The notes below the pieces were generated by a model. The model ran no database searches, was not told where the DNA came from, and saw nothing but the letters and a program-made list of their open reading frames with translations. Below are positions 1 through 6,121 of a stretch of 11,785 nucleotides of DNA, piece by piece (positions within the stretch are counted from its first letter, which is position 1; each line of letters starts with the position of its first letter). The stretch comes from Rhodobiaceae bacterium UBA7378 (GTDB taxonomy: Bacteria; Pseudomonadota; Alphaproteobacteria; RS24), in NCBI GenBank assembly GCA_002469805.1, contig DKNW01000142.1:1-11785 (forward strand). The letters run 5' to 3'. A program made the translations under genes and the position numbers.

Positions 1-1011
1 GAACAAACCCAGTTTTTCCGCCAGCGCAACAAACGGGCGCAGGCGCGGGGCGTCTTCAGCCGAGATGGACGGCATGTTGATAGCATTGGTTACGGCGCCG
101 GTCATCAGGTAATCAGCCATTTGTTCGGCGACCTGAATAGCCACGTTTTCCTGCGCTTCGCTGGTCGCGGCACCCAAATGCGGGGTGCATACGACGTTTT
201 CCATGCCGAAGAAAATGCTTTCCTTAGCCGGTTCATTTTCAAAAACATCCAACGCCGCACCGGCCACCTGGCCGCTATCCAGCGCGTCTTTGAGATCAGG
301 CTCATTAATCAGCCCGCCGCGCGCGCAGTTAATTACGCGCACGCCTTTACGGGTTTTAGCGAGCGCAGCCGCATCAATGATATTGCGCGTTTTGTCGGTC
401 AGCGGCGTGTGCAGAGTGATGAAATCTGCCCGCGCCAATACGTCGTCCAGCTCGGCTTTCTCAACGCCGATTTCTACAGCGTGTTCAGGCGTTAAAAACG
501 GGTCAAACGCGACCACGCGCATTTTCAGGCCCAATGCGCGACTGGCAACGATGGAACCTATATTGCCGCAGCCAATGATGCCTAGCACTTTATTGGTCAG
601 CTCGACGCCCATAAACTTGCTTTTCTCCCATTTGCCGGCCTGCGTCGACGCGTCGGCGGCAGGAATGTCGCGGGCCAGCGCAAACATCATGGCAATGGCG
701 TGCTCGGCCGTGGTTATCGAGTTGCCAAACGGCGTGTTCATGACCACAACGCCTTGCGCCGTGGCGCTGGGCAGGTCGATATTATCAACCCCGATGCCTG
801 CGCGACCGATCACCTTCATATTTGTGGCAGCTTCCAGCACCGGCGGCGTCGCTTTTGTCGAAGAGCGCACGGCCATACCGTCATAGTCGCCGATAATCTT
901 GATCAGTTCATCACGTTCAAGGCCGGTAATAACGTCCACATCAATGCCGCGTTCCTTGAAAATCTCTTCGGCGCGCGGGCTCATTTTGTCTGCAATTAAA
1001 ACTTTGGGCAT
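1..1011 (-). CDS. serA: D-3-phosphoglycerate dehydrogenase, 3' end cut by window edge
   Basis: Oxidises 3-phosphoglycerate to 3-phosphohydroxypyruvate with NAD+, the first step of serine synthesis in the cytoplasm. The 337 codons present are open to the window edge. They hold the N-terminal substrate-domain part, the NAD-binding Rossmann motif GCGNIG (residues 147-152) with the following acidic residue D170, and the catalytic trio R231 (in NCARGG), E260 (in DVFENEP) and H278 (in HLGAAT). Long SerA proteins are about 525-530 residues, so the C-terminal ASB/ACT regulatory part should lie outside the window. The ATG at 1011 is chosen because MPKVLIADKMSP is the usual family start and GGAGG lies 5 nt upstream. 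It follows serC by 30 nt with no terminator between, so the two are almost certainly co-transcribed. The identification is secure. Confidence 0.97.
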   Translation of the reverse strand, partial: MPKVLIADKMSPRAEEIFKERGIDVDVITGLERDELIKIIGDYDGMAVRSSTKATPPVLEAATNMKVIGRAGIGVDNIDLPSATAQGVVVMNTPFGNSITTAEHAIAMMFALARDIPAADASTQAGKWEKSKFMGVELTNKVLGIIGCGNIGSIVASRALGLKMRVVAFDPFLTPEHAVEIGVEKAELDDVLARADFITLHTPLTDKTRNIIDAAALAKTRKGVRVINCARGGLINEPDLKDALDSGQVAGAALDVFENEPAKESIFFGMENVVCTPHLGAATSEAQENVAIQVAEQMADYLMTGAVTNAINMPSISAEDAPRLRPFVALAEKLGLF

Positions 1012-1041
1012 GGGAGCCTCCATCAGGTCAGAAATATTTAG

Positions 1042-2205
1042 CTAAAGTTCGGCTTTAGCAGTTGCGAACGCCCAGTCTAGCCAAGGCATTAGCGCAGCAA
1101 GGTCTTGGGCTTCAACCGTGGCCCCGGCCCAAATGCGCAGGCCCGCCGGGGCATCGCGATAAGCACCAATGTCGAATGCCACGCCCTCGGCGTCCAGCAA
1201 GCCAGCAAGACGCTTGGCAAACGTGCCCTGCGCATCGCCATCAAGCGCCGCAATGTCGGTGTCAGAAATTTTCAGGCAAACAGATGTTGTCGACAAATTG
1301 GCCGGGTCCGCACACAAAAAGTCAGCCCAGTTCGACGCCGCAACAAAATCGCTCAGCACTGCCATATTTGCATCAACACGGGCCAATAGCCCGCTCAATC
1401 CGCCAAGGCCTTCGGCCCATTTCAGCGTATCGATATAATCTTCGACTGCCAGCATGGACGGCGTGTTGATCGTTTCGCCGCGGAAAATACCGTCGATCAG
1501 CTTGCCGCCCTTGGTCAGGCGGAAAACCTTCGGCAATGGCCATGGCGGGGTATAGCTTTCCAGCCGGTCGACCGCGCGCGGGCTCAAAATCAGCATGCCA
1601 TGTGCGGCTTCCCCGCCCAGAACTTTCTGCCAACTATAGGTGGTGACATCGAGTTTTTGCCACGGCAGGTCCATGGCAAACGCCGCTGATGTGGCGTCAC
1701 ATAAAGTAAGACCTTCACGGGCATCAGAGATCCAATCGCCGTTTGGTACACGCACGCCCGAGGTCGTTCCGTTCCAAGTGAAGGCCACGTCGCGGGTGAA
1801 ATCGACCTGTGCGAGGTCAGGCAAGTCGCCGTATTCGGCTTCCATGACGCGCATATCGTCCAGCTTAAGCTGTTTCACCGCATCGGTAATCCACCCCTTG
1901 CCAAAGCTTTCCCAGCCCAGAATATCAAGGCCGCGCGCACCCAACATGGTCCACATCGCCATTTCATAGGCGCCGGTATCCGACGCCGGCACAATGCCGA
2001 TATGATAATTATCCGGCACGCCAAGCACGGCGCGCGTTCGATCAATGGCCTCAGCCAGCTTCGCTTTACCGGGTTTTGACCGATGCGAACGCCCGAGGCA
2101 GGCATTTTCCAAAGCTTGAAGGGAATATCCCGGTCGCTTGGCACACGGACCGGAAGAAAAATTCGGGTTTCCCGGACGTATGTCCGGCATCGAGTTGATC
2201 GTCAT
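1042..2205 (-). CDS. serC: Phosphoserine aminotransferase, alphaproteobacterial/Methanosarcina-type
   Basis: PLP enzyme that transaminates 3-phosphohydroxypyruvate with glutamate to give O-phosphoserine, the second step of serine synthesis; the same activity can serve pyridoxine synthesis. The 387-residue protein is full length. It has the aminotransferase fold with D170 (in LCDATSAAF) expected to bind the PLP pyridine nitrogen and K194 (in TYSWQKVLGGEAAHGM) as the Schiff-base lysine. The opening stretch (PGNPNFSSGPCAKRPG) and the SWQKVLGGE motif are those of the shorter SerC branch common in Alphaproteobacteria, not the E. coli branch. The ATG at 2205 is preceded by GAGAGGG about 7 nt upstream; a second ATG five codons in has no such site. 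It is first gene of serC-serA, behind its own promoter and a structured leader. The phosphatase gene serB is not in the window. Confidence 0.96.
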   Translation of the reverse strand: MTINSMPDIRPGNPNFSSGPCAKRPGYSLQALENACLGRSHRSKPGKAKLAEAIDRTRAVLGVPDNYHIGIVPASDTGAYEMAMWTMLGARGLDILGWESFGKGWITDAVKQLKLDDMRVMEAEYGDLPDLAQVDFTRDVAFTWNGTTSGVRVPNGDWISDAREGLTLCDATSAAFAMDLPWQKLDVTTYSWQKVLGGEAAHGMLILSPRAVDRLESYTPPWPLPKVFRLTKGGKLIDGIFRGETINTPSMLAVEDYIDTLKWAEGLGGLSGLLARVDANMAVLSDFVAASNWADFLCADPANLSTTSVCLKISDTDIAALDGDAQGTFAKRLAGLLDAEGVAFDIGAYRDAPAGLRIWAGATVEAQDLAALMPWLDWAFATAKAEL

Positions 2206-2252
2206 ATAGCTACCCTCTCAGATAGTTGCACCTCGTTGGGGAGGTGTGTCCC
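2206..2252 (-). ncRNA. Candidate serC leader RNA (two hairpins, second holds the ribosome site)
   Basis: The 5' leader predicted from the promoter is only about 45 nt and folds into two adjacent hairpins. Hairpin 1 pairs CACCTC (2246-2241) with GAGGTG (2234-2229) around a CCCAAC loop. Hairpin 2 pairs CTATC (2225-2221) with GGTAG (2214-2210), with one G-U pair, and places the Shine-Dalgarno GAGAG in its loop, 4 nt before the start codon. A conserved 'serC' RNA motif upstream of serC-serA is known in Alphaproteobacteria, and position, size and two-hairpin form agree with my recollection of it. I could not run a covariance search. The likely role is control of serC translation; the ligand or factor is not evident from sequence. 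Confidence 0.55.
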
Positions 2253-2258
2253 AAGAGC

Positions 2259-2287
2259 GATATAGGTCGGTTAGCCTCAAAAAGCAA
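2259..2287 (-). promoter_or_regulatory. Candidate sigma-70 promoter of serC-serA
   Basis: On the minus strand, TTGCTT (2287-2282) and TATATC (2264-2259) are separated by exactly 17 nt, each matching the sigma-70 consensus at four of six positions. The predicted transcription start is near 2252, which puts the first base just before hairpin 1 of the serC leader. That agreement supports the call. The -35 box lies in the T-rich tail of the candidate terminator of the upstream gene. Confidence 0.5.
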
Positions 2288-2321
2288 GCAAAGCGTATCC
2301 GCATCCGCCGATATGCGCTTT
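2282..2321 (-). terminator. Candidate rho-independent terminator after the membrane-protein gene
   Basis: Reading on the minus strand, AAAGCG (2321-2316) pairs with CGCTTT (2295-2290), and after a 2-nt bulge TATC pairs with GATA, closing a 10-nt loop. The stem runs into a T-rich tail, with GCTTGC then TTTTT. It sits about 60 nt after the stop codon at 2379. The bulge and the interrupted T run make it a modest terminator. It overlaps the serC -35 element. Confidence 0.42.
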
Positions 2322-2378
2322 CCTAACGCAGATTCACGAGAGAACTAGTCGGAGAAATGGCCTACGTATCGGCTGTAA

Positions 2379-2804
2379 TTATTGGCCCTGCGCGGCGCGC
2401 ATTTTGTCGTCGTCGTGGGTAAAGCCGATCGCGGCAACCACGCAGCCAATGACACACCACAGCAACAGCAAGCCGATAAACACGACCGCCCCACGCTGGC
2501 CTTCCTGCACCAAAGACGGCGGCAAACTCCCCAACACCATATAAAGTGCGAAATAAAAGCCGAGACCGGCAGCCCAGGCCATGGACAGCATGGCGGTGCC
2601 AAATGAAGATCGGCGCACCAAGACAGCATAACTGCCCAACAACAAAGCGACCGACAGTCCGTATTGGCCGAAAGTGAATGCCATGCGGCGTTCATCGCCA
2701 TCGCCGACCACGGTCGTCAGAATAATTACAAACAAAGCTAGGGTGACGGCAGAAATGGCATTGCCAATGTGCCAGCGAGATATTGTGGGTTTTACTTCGT
2801 TCAT
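2379..2804 (-). CDS. Unrecognised small membrane protein with four predicted helices
   Basis: I do not recognise a family. The 141-residue product has four hydrophobic stretches of membrane-spanning length, at about residues 14-34, 44-64, 69-94 and 106-127. A short polar N-terminus (MNEVKPTISRWHIGN) precedes them, a charged loop GDGDERR lies between the first two, and an acidic/basic tail HDDDKMRAAQ ends the protein. There are no catalytic motifs or obvious ligand residues. The ATG at 2804 has a good ribosome site, AAAAAGGA, followed by a run of A residues. It is separated from thiD upstream by about 220 bp and from serC by its own candidate terminator, so it is probably a single-gene unit. 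It is likely real because it is hydrophobic throughout, has a clear ribosome site, and fills the space between two known units. Inner-membrane location is inferred; function is unknown. Confidence 0.75.
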   Translation of the reverse strand: MNEVKPTISRWHIGNAISAVTLALFVIILTTVVGDGDERRMAFTFGQYGLSVALLLGSYAVLVRRSSFGTAMLSMAWAAGLGFYFALYMVLGSLPPSLVQEGQRGAVVFIGLLLLWCVIGCVVAAIGFTHDDDKMRAAQGQ

Positions 2805-2851
2805 TTTTTTTCCTTTTTATGAGTGCCCCGGATTACGCGCCGGTGACAGGT

Positions 2852-2965
2852 TTACGAGGCCCAGTGATGCAACAGAAATTTGACGCTCTGATCGATCGTC
2901 TGCGCCGCTTCGGGAAAGGCCGGGTAAAAGGCCGGCCACGCGTGCACCAACCCCGACGCCGCGCA
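2852..2965 (-). pseudogene. Possible C-terminal remnant of an alpha/beta-hydrolase
   Basis: The 220 bp between thiD and the membrane-protein gene holds no intact gene. One minus-strand frame gives 37 codons between an in-frame TAG (2968-2966) and a TAA (2854-2852) that read like the end of a real protein. The segment LVHAWPAFYPAFPEAAQTID is followed by SVKFLLHHWAS. In hormone-sensitive-lipase-like alpha/beta hydrolases the catalytic His sits in a similar motif (His, aromatic, then a run ending in PEA and an amphipathic helix), so H8 of the fragment could be that residue. There is no start codon or ribosome site, and the upstream codons are broken by the stop, so if genuine this is decayed. 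Chance similarity over so short a stretch cannot be excluded. Confidence 0.3.
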
Positions 2966-3025
2966 CTATTGGCCTTGAATTAGCGATGAAGTTTTAACGC
3001 ACATCACCCTGAGGCGCGTACTTCA

Positions 3026-3856
3026 CTAAGAAGCATTCTCAGGCACGTGGTGCCCCAGTGGCCCATTGCCTTGCCCGAGGTCCGGCGCGGCTTTGATCGC
3101 GCGGTGAACATAAATGAGCGCGCGCTCTGTGGCAGCTTTGAGATCAGGGGGTGTGTCGCGGGATATCTGCCCAGCAAGCTGACCTGCAATGGCCGAGGCC
3201 AGCGTACAGCCCGTGCCATGTGTGTTGCGCGTATCGATGCGTTCATGCTCGAACATCTCAAAACCCGATTGCAACGCCAGTAAATCGCAAACAAGGCGGC
3301 CTGTACCATGGCCACCCTTAATGAGCGCGGCATGCGCGCCTGCCGTCATCAGCGTGTCGGCGGCACGTTTCATATCATCGGGTGTGTCAACATCGCGGCG
3401 CGTTAACAACGAGGCTTCCGGCAAGTTTGGCGTGACCAAAAATGCGTGATTTACCAGCAAGTCTTGTAACGCGGCGATATTATCTTCAGCCAGCAGCCGG
3501 TCGCCAGAAGTTGCGACCATAACCGGATCGACGACCATTGGAAGATCAAGAGCCATGAGCGTTTCGGCGACTTGCTCAATCATCGTGCGCTGGCTCAACA
3601 TGCCGGTTTTGATCACGTCTGTGCCAATATCGTCTAGCACGCTGGAAATTTGGCGGGCCACAAAAGCTGGCGGCACATTCATAATATCTTGCACGCCTTG
3701 TGTGTTTTGTGCGGTGAGTGCCGTGATCGCCGTGGTTGCATAAGCACCCTGCGCCATGATGGATTTAATGTCGGCCTGTATGCCCGCGCCGCCGCCGCTA
3801 TCAGAGCCGGCGATAACCAGCACGCGGCCAGGTGTGGCAGGGCTTTGTGTGCTCAT
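3026..3856 (-). CDS. thiD: Hydroxymethylpyrimidine / HMP-phosphate kinase
   Basis: Phosphorylates 4-amino-5-hydroxymethyl-2-methylpyrimidine to HMP-P and then to HMP-PP, the pyrimidine half of thiamine, using ATP in the cytoplasm. The 276-residue product is of normal length for this ribokinase-fold family. It shows the N-terminal GSDSGGGAGIQAD motif (residues 17-29), the substrate-loop TAQNTQGV (48-55), the DPVMVATSGD segment (110-119), and the anion-hole/catalytic motif HGTGC with C217. The start at 3856 is chosen over an in-frame ATG 25 codons upstream, because that extension lies inside glmM and lacks family similarity, while GAGG precedes 3856 by 5 nt. Only 7 nt separate it from the glmM stop, so translation is probably coupled. 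No other thi gene is nearby. It appears to be the last gene of the long operon. Confidence 0.96.
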   Translation of the reverse strand: MSTQSPATPGRVLVIAGSDSGGGAGIQADIKSIMAQGAYATTAITALTAQNTQGVQDIMNVPPAFVARQISSVLDDIGTDVIKTGMLSQRTMIEQVAETLMALDLPMVVDPVMVATSGDRLLAEDNIAALQDLLVNHAFLVTPNLPEASLLTRRDVDTPDDMKRAADTLMTAGAHAALIKGGHGTGRLVCDLLALQSGFEMFEHERIDTRNTHGTGCTLASAIAGQLAGQISRDTPPDLKAATERALIYVHRAIKAAPDLGQGNGPLGHHVPENAS

Positions 3857-3863
3857 CCCTGCC

Positions 3864-5210
3864 TCACGCGGCGACCGACTGAATGATATCAACGATTTCG
3901 GAAACAATGTTTTGCACCAACATGGCGTCATCGCCCTCGGCCATCACGCGGATCAGGGGCTCGGTACCCGATGGGCGGATGACCAGCCGCCCCTGATTGC
4001 CAAGCCGCTTTTCAGCGGCAGCGATCGTGGCTTGCACATCTTCATTTTCCAGGGGCACGCCAGATGAGAAGCGCACATTTTCCAGAATTTGCGGCACGGG
4101 ATCAAAAAGGCGACAAAGATCACCGACCGGCGCATCCAGTTGTTTCATCACTGAGAGAACCTGCAAAGCTGCGATGAGCCCGTCACCCGTGGTCGAGAAA
4201 TCCGACAACACCATATGACCCGATTGTTCGCCGCCCAAATTATAACCATGCTGGCGCATATGTTCGACGACATAACGGTCGCCGACCTTCGTCCGGGCGA
4301 GACCCAACCCTTCGCCCTGAAGATAGCGCTCAAGCCCGAGATTAGACATAACCGTTGCGACAATGCCAGGCGCAGACAGCATTTCTCGCCGGTGCCAATC
4401 GGTTGCGACCAGACCCATAATTTGGTCACCGTCAACAATCCGACCATCTTGATCGCAAATAATCAGCCGGTCTGCGTCGCCATCGAGCGCGATGCCGATA
4501 TCGGCTTTTTCGGCCAGCACCGTATCGATCAGCAGGCGCGTATCGGTCGAACCGCAGCCTTTATTAATGTTGAAACCGTCCGGCGACGCGCCAATAGATA
4601 CGACTTCTGCGCCCAGTTCCCAAAGCGCAGTCGGGGCAACTTTATAGGCAGCCCCGTTTGCGCAATCGACCACCAGTTTAATACCATCAAGGGTCAGCTG
4701 ACGGGGAAAAGTACGCTTGGCAAATTCGATGTACCGCGCCTGACTATCATCAATACGCTTGGCGCGCCCCAACTCGGCAGGCACCGCTAATTCACTATCC
4801 ATTGGCGCATCCATCAGCGCTTCGATCTCGAATTCAATATCGTCGGAAAGTTTGAACCCGTCTGGCCCAAATAATTTGATGCCATTATCATGAAAGGCAT
4901 TGTGCGAAGCAGAAATCATCACGCCGAGGTCAGCCCGCAGCGAACGGGTCAAAAACGCCACGCCGGGCGTCGGTATTGGCCCAAACAAAAACACGTCCAT
5001 GCCCATTGATGTGAAGCCAGCCACCAATGCAGGTTCGATCATATAACCGGACAAGCGCGTGTCCTTGCCGATCACGACACGATGGCGATGTGTGCCGCGG
5101 CGAAAATAACGCCCGGAAGCCATGCCCAGACGCAACGCCATTTCTGCGGTCATTTTTTCAGTATTCACGCGACCGCGAATACCGTCCGTCCCGAAATATT
5201 TGCGATTCAT
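3864..5210 (-). CDS. glmM: Phosphoglucosamine mutase
   Basis: Interconverts glucosamine-6-phosphate and glucosamine-1-phosphate on the route to UDP-GlcNAc, feeding peptidoglycan and lipopolysaccharide synthesis in the cytoplasm. The 448-residue protein matches the family length (E. coli 445). Landmarks in order are the N-terminal YFGTDGIRG (5-13), the phosphoserine loop ISASHN with S102, the metal loop DGDADR (D243, D245, D247), the sugar-binding GGEQSGH (326-332) and the phosphate-binding RPSGTEP (412-418). All key residues are intact. The start at 5210 is preferred because GGAGG lies 4-5 nt upstream and MNRKYFGTDG is the usual N-terminus; an upstream in-frame start would add 18 unrelated residues. 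It lies 75 nt after folP and 7 nt before thiD. The folP-glmM pairing is common in bacteria. Confidence 0.98.
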   Translation of the reverse strand: MNRKYFGTDGIRGRVNTEKMTAEMALRLGMASGRYFRRGTHRHRVVIGKDTRLSGYMIEPALVAGFTSMGMDVFLFGPIPTPGVAFLTRSLRADLGVMISASHNAFHDNGIKLFGPDGFKLSDDIEFEIEALMDAPMDSELAVPAELGRAKRIDDSQARYIEFAKRTFPRQLTLDGIKLVVDCANGAAYKVAPTALWELGAEVVSIGASPDGFNINKGCGSTDTRLLIDTVLAEKADIGIALDGDADRLIICDQDGRIVDGDQIMGLVATDWHRREMLSAPGIVATVMSNLGLERYLQGEGLGLARTKVGDRYVVEHMRQHGYNLGGEQSGHMVLSDFSTTGDGLIAALQVLSVMKQLDAPVGDLCRLFDPVPQILENVRFSSGVPLENEDVQATIAAAEKRLGNQGRLVIRPSGTEPLIRVMAEGDDAMLVQNIVSEIVDIIQSVAA

Positions 5211-5243
5211 AACACCTCCGAGGCTATTAAACGGCTTATGACT

Positions 5244-5262
5244 GATTTGGGCATACCCAATC
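5244..5262 (-). other. Small hairpin in the folP-glmM gap
   Basis: GATTGGG (5262-5256) can pair with CCCAAATC (5251-5244) on the minus-strand transcript, with one bulged base and a TATG loop. No T tract follows, so this is not a terminator. It may be an mRNA processing or stability element, or chance. It is the only structure seen in the 75-nt gap. Confidence 0.25.
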
Positions 5263-5285
5263 AAGTAACAAGCTGTTGCAGAAAA

Positions 5286-6104
5286 TTACCGAGCCGCATC
5301 TTCACCAAGGCGCGCCGTGACCTGCAATGCCTGAGACAGTTGGCCTACATCGTGTGTGCGAATGTAATCGACCTCATGGCGCGCGGCATAAAGTTCGGCA
5401 GAAAGCGACGCCGGACCCGCAGCATCAGGGGGGCAACCGACCAGCGTGCGCAAAAAGCTCTTGCGCGAAACACTCAGCAATACCGGCATGTTGAACCTAG
5501 ATTTCAAGCGATCAATATGCCGCAAAACGGTCCATGATGTTTCGGGCTGGTTACCCAGAAAAAAGCCCATACCCGGGTCGAGCACACACCGGGCAGGTGC
5601 AATACCGGCCTTTGATAATGCTTCGAGACGCACCTCGAAAAACGTCAGAATATGGTCCCAGATATCGCCGTCGGGCGGGGCATCGCGCGTGGCGATACCT
5701 TTGGCTTGAATGGCATGCATAATGACCAGATTACATGTGGCATCCGCCAGAAAGGCATGCATGCCCTCATCAGCAAAGCCATTAATATCATTCAGCCAAT
5801 TAGCCCCATGTTCGACGGCCCATTTTTGCGTTTCGGGCTGAAAACTGTCGACCGAGATGGGCCGACCAATCTGGCGCAAAGCAGGCCAGATGCCGGCCAA
5901 ACGCGCAATTTCATCAGCGGGGTCAACATCACGCGCATCAGGATGGCTGGAAGCTGGCCCGATATCCAGCACATCGGCACCATCATCTGCCAGCGCGGTA
6001 GCATGGCTGAGCGCGTCCGATGGGGCAAGAAACTTGCCGCCATCCGAAAAACTATCTTCGGTTACATTAACAATGCCGAATATGCGCGGTCGGTGCGCGG
6101 TCAT
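5286..6104 (-). CDS. folP: Dihydropteroate synthase of the Sul (sulfonamide-resistance) type
   Basis: Condenses 6-hydroxymethyl-dihydropterin diphosphate with p-aminobenzoate to give dihydropteroate in folate synthesis. The 272-residue TIM-barrel protein keeps the expected catalytic positions: N13 (NVTEDSFSDGG), D86, N105, D176, K215 (SRKS) and R249/H251 (IRTHD). Its wording differs from ordinary FolP and matches Sul1/Sul2 as I recall them: GPASSHPDARDV (49-60) in place of GGESTRPGA, VDSFQPETQ (85-93) in place of VDTSKPEV, LNDINGF (104-110), LDPGMGFFLG (175-184) and LLSVSRKSFLR (209-219). Against E. coli FolP the loop after DPG carries two extra residues, with F181 at the place of the Phe implicated in Sul resistance. 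The start at 6104 lacks a strong ribosome site, and the gene follows ftsH by 17 nt, suggesting coupling. The folP role is near certain; native sulfonamide insensitivity is inference. Confidence 0.96.
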   Translation of the reverse strand: MTAHRPRIFGIVNVTEDSFSDGGKFLAPSDALSHATALADDGADVLDIGPASSHPDARDVDPADEIARLAGIWPALRQIGRPISVDSFQPETQKWAVEHGANWLNDINGFADEGMHAFLADATCNLVIMHAIQAKGIATRDAPPDGDIWDHILTFFEVRLEALSKAGIAPARCVLDPGMGFFLGNQPETSWTVLRHIDRLKSRFNMPVLLSVSRKSFLRTLVGCPPDAAGPASLSAELYAARHEVDYIRTHDVGQLSQALQVTARLGEDAAR

Positions 6105-6121
6105 CGTGCACCAAGGGCCGT

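Noticed and set aside
185..886. Open frame of 233 codons on the plus strand
   Set aside because: It is entirely antisense to serA, which has all family motifs; the translation is Ser/Ala/Arg-rich with no recognisable domain.
2918..2937. GGCCGG / CCGGCC inverted repeat with 8-base loop in the gap after thiD
   Set aside because: Six GC pairs but no T tract on either strand, so not a terminator; GC-rich palindromes of this size arise by chance.
2819..2983. Plus-strand frame of about 54 codons starting MSAPDYAPVTG
   Set aside because: No ribosome site (the upstream bases are the reverse of the minus-strand A run), no recognisable family, and it overlaps a more protein-like minus-strand fragment. 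Kept only as a weak alternative for this gap.
2966..3025. TGAAGT...ACTTCA inverted repeat just after the thiD stop
   Set aside because: Six outer pairs with a long, bulged interior and no T run; too weak to call a terminator.
3857..3931. 25-codon upstream extension of thiD
   Set aside because: It lies within the glmM coding end, has no family similarity, and the start at 3856 has a better ribosome site.
5211..5264. 18-codon upstream extension of glmM
   Set aside because: MNRKYFGTDGIRG is the family N-terminus and has GGAGG at the right distance; the extension has neither.
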